A DNA stretch of 64,000 nucleotides from Heterocephalus glaber (taxonomy: Eukaryota; Chordata; Mammalia; Rodentia; Bathyergidae), in NCBI RefSeq assembly GCF_000247695.1, contig NW_004624782.1, positions 11,685,665 through 11,749,664 on the forward strand, read 5' to 3'. Every line of letters starts with the position of its first letter. Positions within the stretch are counted from its first letter, which is position 1. The translations under genes were made by a program, and so were the position numbers. The notes beneath the pieces are model-generated. The model saw only the letters and a program-made list of their open reading frames with translations. It searched no databases and had not been told where the DNA came from. Below, in pieces: positions 56,331 through 64,000 of this stretch.

Positions 56331-57513
56331 TTACTGGAAGCAAAGAGGATGCAGAGAGGAGGGTTGTTCTGGAGGAGAGATAGTAAGTACTGCAGAGGAG
56401 CATTCCTGTGCATCTTATGTGTGTGCATTCAAGGCAAATATACCATGGCTCCTAGTTGCAAGTCATTTCCTGTAGCTCACACTTAACAAAGAAACAGCCA
56501 AAGTTACGTGAAAAGTTGACTGCTTTGGACTTCTTCAGGAGAAGTCCAATATACACAAAATTAAAGTAGTTTGATATACTTTTCTAAAATTTTGGCTTTC
56601 TGTTATTTTCTCCTCACATGCTTGCACTGATATCTTATCTCCACGTAAAAGGCAACTGTCTGGGTTTCACTCAACTCCCAGCTCTCGAGTGCTGACTGCT
56701 TGGAATGGTAGGTGGAAGGTGATTTTAAGGCTCGGTGACAAGGAGTTCTAAGATCAACTGGCAATGTCTGCCATGGGCAGTGGAGAAATGGTGCCTTGTT
56801 GTGCCATCCCTGGATTAGTTCACCTCCAGGGGCTTTCGCCTTTGATAATGCAGAAGCTTATGAAACTCCCAGTGGGGTGAAAGGTAAAGAGACAGAACCA
56901 AAGAAACAGCAATCTAAGGACCTGATTTTAAGTGACAAGGTCCATGCAACAGAGCACCTCTGTGCCCAGGACCTGGTGCCCTCTCCTACAGCCAAAGTGA
57001 CCTGTGATGATTTCCCAAGCACAGAAAAAGGAGGTGAGCGTTTCGCCACTCACACGCTGTGTGGTTCTGAGCAAGCCCCCTTCTCCTTGAGTCTAGGAAT
57101 GCCCACCTCCAAAGTGATGCATAAGAAAAGCACTTTACTACTGGGGACACTTAGCCTTGCTTCTGATGACACAAGAGAATGGTCAGCTGGGAGCAATAGC
57201 TCCCCAGGGAGCCAAATGTCTGCCAGAGGACACAAGAACTGTGGATATGGATATGGAACTCAGTCATATGGTTGGAGTCAGGCATATACATCTCCAAAGT
57301 CTAGACTTGAATATCCGATTACCTACTTGTATATCTCAGAATTCTCAGAGGAACCTGTAATGTGATGTGTCGGAAATGATGTGGTCATTCACGAACTCTG
57401 TGGCTGTCAAACCCACTGCTACCACTCTCTAGTGAAGGCGGTCTCTTCTGGCAAGATGTGTGGTCCAAAAGCCGCAGGAGGACCTTTGATTCCTCCTTTT
57501 CCTCCCTGCCATT
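56331..57513 (+). other. Unique DNA with an unrecognised 189-codon ORF
   Basis: The ORF at 56796-57365 begins with ATG. It is not simple in composition and ends near a Tyr/Gly-rich stretch (NCGYGYGTQSYGWSQ). I know no family for it, I see no signal peptide or membrane segment, and its codons show no clear bias by eye. A donor-like GGAGGTGAGCG at about 57031 would interrupt it. Chance ORF is the default reading. Confidence 0.25.
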
Positions 57514-57526
57514 AATAAACCCTCTT

Positions 57527-57851
57527 TTTTTCCTTAAATTCTTTCATTGGTACATTTTAGGTATACAATACGTTTACATTTATCCTTGGGTGCTTGTACC
57601 TGTACATGATGTATCTTGGCTCTTATTTTTTTCCCAATTACCTGGGCACCCTTCACCCACTCCACCCTTGACTATTTACAAAGACTTTGTTTCTATTTTT
57701 TCCTTTTCTCATAATTTTTCCTTTCCCCTTCCCCTCCCTCTTCCCCTCCCCCTTTGGACCTTTTCTTCCTATTTCAAATTATCCGTTATTTGTTTTAATC
57801 ATTTTAATCTTTATTTACACTTTCAGTTTCTCACACTAGAGAAACTATTCG
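57527..57851 (-). mobile_element. 5'-truncated L1 3' end with 13-bp target duplication
   Basis: AATAAACCCTCTT at 57514-57526 is repeated exactly at 57852-57864. The plus strand of the insert starts with T7 (the poly(A) tail of a minus-strand element). It carries a long pyrimidine tract (57718-57765), which on the minus strand is the G-rich polypurine block typical of L1 3'UTRs. The exact duplication implies a fairly recent insertion. The L1 label rests on structure; I do not recognise the subfamily. Confidence 0.75.
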
Positions 57852-57878
57852 AATAAACCCTCTTGAGTCAACATCTTC

Positions 57879-58267
57879 TGTAATTTTAGAAGATCTAGGA
57901 TGTCCCTCCAAAAGTTTTGTGTTAAAGGGTTCATCTTCAGCCCATGACATTACTAGGAAGTCATAGAACCTTTGAAAGGTGGGGTCTGTGAAAGTCTTAG
58001 GTCATTAGGTGTGTGTCGTTAAAAGGGACAGTGGGATGCTGTCCTTTGCTTTTTCTCTTTGCTTCCCCACTGCCATGATGTGAGCAGATTTCTCTGTCAT
58101 GTGCTCCCCACCATGATGTGCTGCCTTGCCATGGGCCCAAAGGCAGTGGGGCCTGATGACAGATCGTGGACTGAAACCTCTGAAACTGTGAGCCAAATAA
58201 GCCTTTCCTTCTTATAAGCTGATTATCTCAGGTAGCTTGTCACAATGATGGAAAGCAGACTAACATA
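57879..58267 (+). mobile_element. MaLR-type solo LTR
   Basis: Runs from TGTAATTTTAGAAGATCTAG to GGAAAGCAGACTAACATA with GACTGAAACCTCTGAAACTG, TGAGCCAAATAAGCC near its end. No internal sequence is attached. Confidence 0.8.
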
Positions 58268-58279
58268 AGTATGTACTTC

Positions 58280-58560
58280 TCTTCATTTTTGCTGGCACCA
58301 TCCTAATTCAAGCCACCATCATCTCTGTCCCACACAACTGCAGTGGTCTACTAATTGTTCTCTTGGCTTCTCTCTTGTGTTTTCCTACAATCGTTTCTCT
58401 ATACAGTACTGAGAATGGTCTCATTCAGACTACGCCACTCCTCTGTTTGGAATCATCCAGTGAATTCAGTTTCATGTAGAATAAAATTTAAATTTCTTAT
58501 AAGACCATACATGAGCTGGCCCCAACCTACCCTCCTGTCTTTATCTCACTCTAAGTTTTA
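58280..58560 (+). repeat. L2 fragment, plus strand
   Basis: CAGACTACGCCACTCCTCTG, TTCATGTAGAATAAAATTTA and CATACATGAGCTGGCCCCAA are L2 ORF/3' text in order. Confidence 0.75.
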
Positions 58561-58820
58561 ATGCGATCTTCAAGACTCAAAAACATTGATCTTTGTTTTT
58601 CCCACAAGCTATGGCAAACGATTACACAGGCAACTCCCAGTGAACCTAACCCCCTTATTCCATGCGCTCTGGTACGACCTTCCTCGGGTTGATCAGGGGA
58701 TAGGCATGTGCCTTGCTTTAGCCCATGGTACAATTGGATCTCAGTAAATCTAGGGTTTGATAACCACTGGGACACTGGCCTTGGCCTCATGGATCATTCC
58801 CTCTTAGAATCTATCCACCT
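58561..58820. other. No recognised feature
   Basis: Possibly diverged MaLR or L2 sequence; nothing diagnostic. Confidence 0.3.
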
Positions 58821-59194
58821 TGTGCTATGGTTTTGGTAAGTGCCCCCAAAGCCTGTATGTTGAAAGCTTGGTTGCCAGTCTGCATCACTACTGAGAGATG
58901 GTGAAATCAACTGGCAGTGCACCTAGCTGAAGGAAGTTTAGTCATTGTGGTCATGCCCTTGAAAGGGATATGGGACCAGGCTTTCCTCTTCCTCTGTCTT
59001 TGCTTTCTGGATGCCATCAGGTGAGTGGCTTCCTTCACCAAGTGCTCCCCACCATGATCTGCTGTCTCGCAACAGGCCCAAAAGCAGTAGGGTCAACATA
59101 GACTGAAATCTCTAAACTTGTGAGCCTAAATAAGCCTTTCCTCTTCTTAAGTTGACTTATCTCAGGTCTTTGTTACAACGGAAAGCTAACTAAT
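58821..59194 (+). mobile_element. MaLR-type solo LTR
   Basis: TGTGCTATGGTTTTGGTAAG to GGAAAGCTAACTAATGT, about 374 bp, with the shared TTGTGAGCCTAAATAAGCC block. Same orientation as the LTR at 57.9 kb, but an L2 lies between them and there is no internal retroelement, so they are two independent solo LTRs. Confidence 0.8.
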
Positions 59195-59234
59195 GTGCTG
59201 TGTTACTGAGCAGCTAATGAAGGAAGAGAGCATA

Positions 59235-59500
59235 TGAGCAGTTGAAAAGATGCCAGCCCTCAGCACCAACTGCCAGGCCTATGGTCAGAGCCTTTTTGAG
59301 ATGTCCCAGCCCTGTCCACACTCCCAGGAGATGTAGCTCTGTGAGGATCCTCACAGAAACCATGGGGGTTAAAACTATGCCCCAGCCGAGTCCTCCCCAA
59401 ATTAATGACCCACAAAACTGCAAGAAATAGCAAATTAGTATGTCTTAAGTCACTAAATTTTGGAGCAGCTTGTTACACAGCAAGCTATGACTGAAGCACA
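59235..59500 (+). mobile_element. MLT-type LTR
   Basis: CAAAACTGCAAGAAATAGCA, CTTAAGTCACTAAATTTTGG, AGCAGCTTGTTACACAGCAA is the typical MLT1/MLT2 3' end. The 5' boundary is uncertain. Confidence 0.7.
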
Positions 59501-59539
59501 GGCCAAGCAAGGTCATGCTCTGGGCTTTGCACTTGTCAT

Positions 59540-59862
59540 TACTGCACCCAGAGTCTTGTGCCCGTAACCCCCTCTTGGCTTACTTCTCATGATGCTGGTT
59601 TCAGTCCAAATGCCACCTCCTCAAGGAAGCCTTCCCTGATCACACCATCTAAAGTAGCTCCATATGCCAGTCCTCATAGCCTTGTGTCTTTGCCTTCCAA
59701 ATCCAGCATGCTATCTAAAATGATCTTGTCCACTGACTGTCTCCTGATCTTTGAGCTGAAATGGAAGTTCTATAAAAGTAGAAATATTTTAGTCTTGTTC
59801 ACTGTCACACTCCCAAAGGACACAATGAATTCTCAAAAAATGTTTGTTGAATAAAAATATGA
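59540..59862 (+). repeat. L2 3' end, plus strand
   Basis: AATGCCACCTCCTCAAGGAA, GCCTTCCCTGATCACACCAT, GAAATGGAAGTTCTATAAAA and AATGTTTGTTGAATAAAA: a well-ordered L2 3' terminus. Confidence 0.85.
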
Positions 59863-60334
59863 CAGATCCTAGAACATCTGCAAATATTTTCTTGCTAATC
59901 TCAAAAGGGGACAAGATTTCTTTTTTTGAGCTAAAGTCAGGAAGTTGCCCAAAGCTTCTCTGATAAGAAACCTCAACTTGGGGGTCAACAAGACCTCGTT
60001 GCTCTAATGGGCTTATAAACTGTTAGTGGACAAGAGGTCCAGGTTCTTGCCAGCTGCTATGGATGTATGGAAACAGATGGCTACAACCTAGGAATCTGCC
60101 TCAAACCCTGCTCTTTTTCTACAATGGGATACTGCAACACAGAAGGTCCCTGCATGCCTCCAGCCTTTGCAAATCCACCAGCCTTCGTGTTTTATCTACA
60201 TCTTCTCCGAAGGGACTTCTACCCACAACGCTGTGACCTGGAACAAGAACTTCCTCCTCTGAGGAGTAGCCCAGGGTCCCACGCTGTAGGAAATGTCTCC
60301 TGTGCGTGGTCCCCAGAAGGGCATAGACATCGCC
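59863..60334. other. No recognised feature
   Basis: A 92-codon plus-strand ORF (60067-60345) has no known domain. Confidence 0.35.
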
Positions 60335-60478
60335 TGGAAAACTGATAGGAATAGAAATTCTCAGGCCCCACCCCAGACCCCCACAAAACTCTAGGGATGG
60401 GGCCCAGTACTCAGACTTTTAACAAGCTTTGTAGGGCATTCTCAACCAGGTAAAGTCTGAGAATTTTTGCTACAAATA
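60335..60478 (+). mobile_element. MER5-type hAT-Charlie MITE
   Basis: TAGAAATTCTCAGGCCCCAC, CCCAGACC, GGATGGGGCCCAGTACTCAG and TTTTAACAAGC are diagnostic MER5 text. Confidence 0.85.
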
Positions 60479-60519
60479 AAAAGGCACATGAGAATTCAAC
60501 TCACCTTGGCTCAATTTCC

Positions 60520-60620
60520 CACTTGATCTAGGTACCAGCTGGGAGACTTTGGGAATATAACCTAATCTCTGGAGCCTCAGTTTCTTTGTCTGTATGTAAG
60601 GATTACACCCATATCCTGGT
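60520..60620 (+). repeat. MIR SINE fragment, plus strand
   Basis: AGCTGGGAGACTTTGGGAAT, GGAGCCTCAGTTTCTTTGTC, the MIR core in sense. Confidence 0.7.
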
Positions 60621-60714
60621 GGCTCAGCCCTTCTTAATTTGCCTTTCTAGTTCAGACAAAGTACCTCTTCCCCAAAGTGACGCCAATTTTACAAGAGCTG
60701 TGTGTTTAATTTAA

Positions 60715-60845
60715 ATTTTCTATTACAGTAAAAGACACATTTTCGCTAACCCCCCTCACTTCAGACACACTTATCCCGTCATTCTTGCCACTTTCTTAAA
60801 CAGTTCTGCAAGTCCTCTTTCATGAGTGTTTTTACAAAGTGTAAT
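60715..60845 (-). mobile_element. Mariner transposon 3' fragment, minus strand
   Basis: Reverse complement reads CATGAAAGAGGACTTGCAGA ... AAGTGGCAAGAATGACGGGA, the 3' coding end and tail of a mariner element. It lies head-to-head with a plus-strand piece and pairs with 61056-61127. Confidence 0.75.
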
Positions 60846-60849
60846 CACA

Positions 60850-61195
60850 AATATGGTGGATGCTACTGCCAAGCGCCATCCAATAGGAAGGCAGACTTGT
60901 AAAAGCCATTATAGTGTGTCCTCATCCACCTGCTCAATGGATCTGGCACCATGGGACTTCTGGCTCTTTCTCAAAGTCACAATGATCAGGAAAGATAAAC
61001 ATTTCGAATCAACTCAGGATATCAAGGCAGCCATGACAGAACAGCTAAAGTTATCCATGAAAGAAGACTTCCAGAACTGCTCAGAAAGTGGCAAGAACAA
61101 TGGGCTAAGTGTGTTTGAAGAAAGAGGAAGTATTTTTAGAGGAAATTCATGGCAGTGATCCTTTTACTGCAATAATCTTTAGTGTAAACATTCAT
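60850..61195 (+). mobile_element. Mariner transposase fragment, plus strand
   Basis: Encodes the C-terminal third of a mariner (DD34D) transposase in an ORF open over 60826-61158. MDLAPWDFWLF holds the last catalytic Asp in its usual context, followed by LKVTMIRKDKHFES and KEDFQNC. The N-terminal HTH region and the first two catalytic Asp are absent, and no start or promoter is seen. It is a fossil despite the open frame. Confidence 0.8.
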
Positions 61196-61504
61196 CGTAT
61201 TTTTGATCACACATTATATGTGCATGCTTACTTAACTTCCACTTCCCCCCACTGTGCTGCAAACTTTATGGTCTCACCTCACCCATAGCCTCCCCAGTGT
61301 CAAGCTAAGTACCTGGTGCGTGGGAGGTATATATGGGAGCCTTGTGGATTGGATGAATGGGCAAACTAATGTGCATTTTCTACTCTTGTTCTGCATTCAT
61401 TGCATTAATCTACTTTAGCTCCTCAAAATTCCACCCCGGAACACTCTCTCTTACCACACCCTTCCAATTAATTCCTCCTCGGGCCCTTCATGAGAGCTTC
61501 ATGG
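61196..61504. other. No recognised feature
   Basis: Unplaced DNA between a mariner piece and a MIR. CCAGTGTCAAGCTAAGTACC might be a trace of L2. Confidence 0.3.
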
Positions 61505-61920
61505 AAGAAGTTACAAATGTGGACTCTGCATCCAAACTCCTCATCCAGTTCTGTCACTTATTAGCTCCATGACATTAAGCATCTGTGTCACACCACCATG
61601 TGTTATCTGTAAAGTGGGGATGATAAGGCCTTCTCCGTGGGTCTGTGGTTCAGGGAATTTCATGAGCAGATACAACACTGGTCCTCACACTTGGCTGCAT
61701 GTTGGAAATGCGGGGAAGTTTCTAAAAATACTGATACCTAAGTCCCATTCCCAGAGATTCTGATTTAATTGGTCTGGGGTCAGGCTCGGGCACTGGGATA
61801 TTTAAAATCTTCCCAGGTCATACTGCTTGGCAGCAAAGTTTGAGAATCCCTAGTGCAAAGTGCTTGAAATAGTACCTGGCACTTATAAAGTACTAGGCCA
61901 CTGTTAGCTACCTGTATCTT
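61505..61920 (+). repeat. MIR SINE, plus strand, split by MER5A
   Basis: The left part (61505-61675) has GTCACTTATTAGCTCCATGA and TATCTGTAAAGTGGGGATGA. The right part (61856-61920) resumes AAAGTGCTTGAAATAGTACC, TGGCACTTATAAAGTAC. The MER5A sits exactly between them. Confidence 0.8.
61680..61855 (+). mobile_element. MER5A MITE inserted in a MIR
   Basis: CCTCACACTTGGCTGCATGT, CCCAGAGATTCTGATTTAAT, TGGTCTGGGGTCAGGCTCGG and AAAGTTTGAGAATCCCT: a nearly complete MER5A, an hAT-Charlie non-autonomous element. Confidence 0.9.
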
Positions 61921-61924
61921 TTTA

Positions 61925-62165
61925 GGTATTGGCGTGAATGTCACCTCCTCAAGAAGCCGTACCTGAGTCCCAAGCCCAGGGTCCATACCTCTTCTATGTG
62001 TTTTCACCATTCCTGTATCTCCTGCAGAGCAATATCTGTCACCCTGGACGGAAGTCATTGTTAATTGTCTGTCTTCCACACTGGACCATGAGCTATGTTC
62101 TGATGCTGTACATGGAATTGCTGTGCACATTAAATAATTCTCGACAACATTTGTTGAACAAATCC
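61925..62165 (+). repeat. L2 3' end, plus strand
   Basis: GAATGTCACCTCCTCAAGAA, TGTCTGTCTTCCACACTGGA, CCATGAGCTATGTTCTGATG, ACATTTGTTGAACAAA are in L2 order. The 233-codon ORF starting at 61938 lies over this and the next L2 copy and is not a gene. Confidence 0.8.
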
Positions 62166-62589
62166 TCTGCCTCCCTAGCTTGTCTCCACCAGTTCCATGG
62201 CTTCTGTACTAGCTGTACCACGATGTCCCCAACCTGTGTCCTGGACTCAGGCGCCAGTATCAAATGCCTGCTCAGCATCGCCTTTCGGCTGCTCAGGAGC
62301 AGCTCCCACTTTAACATGTGCAAAGCTGAATTCATTGTTTCTGTCTCCAGACTTGTTGGCCTTCTATCCCAGTTAACGGGCACCTCCACCATCCGAGTTT
62401 TTCAGACCAAAACTCACAGAGTGGTCCTCGACGCCTCTCCCCGTCTCACTCCCAGCGTCCAGCCATCCACAAGCATTCTGTGCAAGTGCACCCGGGGCTG
62501 GCACTCCCTGCCCGCTGGCTGTCACACTCTACTCTACGCCTGTGTCATCTCTCACTCTGAAGAACGCCGTGGCTCCCAACTCACACTCC
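62166..62589. other. Possible older L2 sequence
   Basis: GTGCAAAGCTGAATTCATTG is reminiscent of the L2 reverse-transcriptase 3' part, but the rest is unplaced. Confidence 0.35.
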
Positions 62590-63220
62590 TGTTTCTGCCC
62601 TTCTCCTACAAAGATCACAACAGCACAGCTGCAGAATAATCCTACTGTATAACAGAAGTAAAATCAACTGCTCAAAATGCTCCAATGACGCCCAGCCTCA
62701 AAATCCTGGCATTCTACTGTAGCTCAACATTTCCTATGTGATAAATCCCTGGCTGTCTCTCTCTGACCTCGTCTCCTATTGCTTTCCCATTCTTGTGCTG
62801 TGCTAAAATTACACTGGCTTTCTTGCTGCCATTCAAACCCACCAGCCCCATCCACATTCAGGGCCTTTGCATATGCTCTTCCCCTTACCTATAACCCTTT
62901 TTCTCAAATATCTACTTAGCTTCCCTCGCTTTTTTTTCCTTTGCCTAAATGCTACAAGAAAGTCTTCCCTAAGTGCTCTGTCTGAAATAACCCTCCAAAC
63001 CTTGTCCCTCGGCATTCCCCCTGCTCTGATGTATTTTTGTTTCGGGTCATTTATTACCATCTGCCATGACATCTATTCTTTGTTATCTATTTCCCTACAC
63101 AGCACACACTAAAGAGTAAACCCTTTGAGAATAAGGCCACTATCTCCTCAGTCTGCTGCAGCATTCCCAATGCTGAACACAATGGCTAGCTCACAGTAGG
63201 TGTTCAATAAGCATCGCCAC
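62590..63220 (+). repeat. L2 fragment, plus strand
   Basis: CTGCTCAAAATGCTCCAATG, ATTCAGGGCCTTTGCATATG, CTCTTCCCCTTACC, ACTATCTCCTCAGTCTGCTG, then CACAGTAGGTGTTCAATAAG: a long, ordered L2 copy down to its 3' end. Confidence 0.85.
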
Positions 63221-64000
63221 CTCTCTGAACAGTATCTACCGTCAGAGGGAAGGGGACATTTCTCAGAAGATAAATTGAATCTCCATAGTAGGGAGAAAGG
63301 AGTAGCCTTTCATGGCTTGTTCTAAATATTTTCAATGGCAATTTGAAGGCTGTTTGCTTCTCTGACATTTATCTTCATTTAGCATGGGAAGTGGCTAAGA
63401 GACACCGAGGGAAATCATCCCTTGTGAACATGGGGCTGTGGCAAAAGAGACCTCTTTTGTGAATCCATCACAGAGAGCATTCATGGCCCCTCAGCTCTGC
63501 AAAGTGTGTCCTGTCTGCTTTGACCTATTCAACCAGGAGGCCTCTGAGAGCATCATTCACTTGAAGAATAATTATCCACGTGTTATAAATGCTGCTCCCT
63601 TGTGCTGAGGAGCTGGTGTCAGGGAGGTCAGACTGGTGACAGTGAGAGAGCACATCTGAGCATTGTTCACTCCTGGGAGCGGTGGCCGGCTGGGGTCAGG
63701 CCGTGGGACACAGGCGTGTACAAGGGGCTGCCTCGTAACTGATGCGTGTGCTTCTCCGTCTGTGTCTGATCTCTGGGGGAAAGGCCACCCCCCTGCCCTG
63801 TGCCTCTCTGAAGAGCCGCAGTCTGGTCAGCACCTGGGAGTGCAAGCTCTGGAGAACAGCGAGTCACTGTCACAGAGTTTGGGACAGAGGCTGTTTGTCC
63901 CTCAGGGTTCACTCCACCCTTTCCTCCTTCTTTGCAGCTGAGGAGATAAAATTCTACGGTTTGTACTAATCTGCTGCCTTGGCTCCAGCCCCTCGTGGGT
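63221..64000. other. Non-repetitive DNA at the right edge
   Basis: No named repeat. ORFs at 63663-63969 are open on both strands and show no domain. CCACGTGTTATAAATGCTGC at about 63577 combines an E-box with a TATA-like string, but nothing else suggests a promoter. Confidence 0.35.

Noticed and set aside
57879..59194. A provirus with two LTRs in the same orientation
   Set aside because: The two LTRs are diverged from each other, and the 550 bp between them is L2 and unplaced DNA without retroviral coding sequence. They are two independent solo LTRs.
61938..62639. 233-codon plus-strand ORF
   Set aside because: Its first part coincides with an L2 3' end and its last part runs into a second L2 copy. 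It is chance openness across repeats.

Overview
This is 64 kb of nuclear DNA from a mammal, almost certainly a rodent outside the mouse/rat group. It carries 7SL-derived B1 SINEs, some with the internal duplication of about 29 bp, tRNA-derived ID SINEs, and dimeric B1+ID SINEs (B1-dID type). It also has many ERVL-MaLR-like LTRs ending in a 'GTGAGCCAAAATAAGC'-type block, on top of the ancient eutherian set of L1M, L2, MIR, MER5, Tigger and mariner fossils. From memory this mix fits a sciuromorph, castorimorph or hystricomorph lineage; I cannot name the species.

I find no intact protein-coding gene. The one clear protein-coding homology is a C2H2 zinc-finger array at about 22.86-24.54 kb (about 17 fingers). 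It is disabled by an in-frame stop, a 1-base deletion, several lost zinc ligands and a minisatellite in the last finger. It has no upstream start codon or KRAB region, and is followed by a 3'UTR-like tail with ATTAAA and a short A run. It is most likely a 5'-truncated retrocopy of a KRAB zinc-finger gene.

Layout. 0-15 kb is AT-rich and dominated by old L1 fragments on both strands, pierced by SINEs, MaLR LTRs, a mariner fragment and a well-preserved 407-bp solo LTR with a perfect CRE, a TATA box and a polyadenylation signal. 15-32 kb is mixed, with the zinc-finger pseudogene, a Tigger transposase remnant, a hAT MITE and an ERV-type LTR inside an L1. 32-57 kb is richer in GC and poor in L1, with MIR/L2 relics, three CTCF-like motifs, a degenerate 24-bp minisatellite and one clear CpG island (48.9-49.4 kb), the best promoter candidate. 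57-64 kb is repeat-dense again: an L1 3' end with a perfect 13-bp target duplication, three LTRs, L2 copies, MER5 elements and two mariner pieces forming an inverted repeat.

There is no operon-like cooperation between genes here. Possible function lies in regulatory candidates: the CpG island, the CTCF-like motifs, the LTR promoter, and unexplained single-copy blocks that could include enhancers. I see no convincing new biological system. The findings are leads of modest size, each with the search that would decide it.
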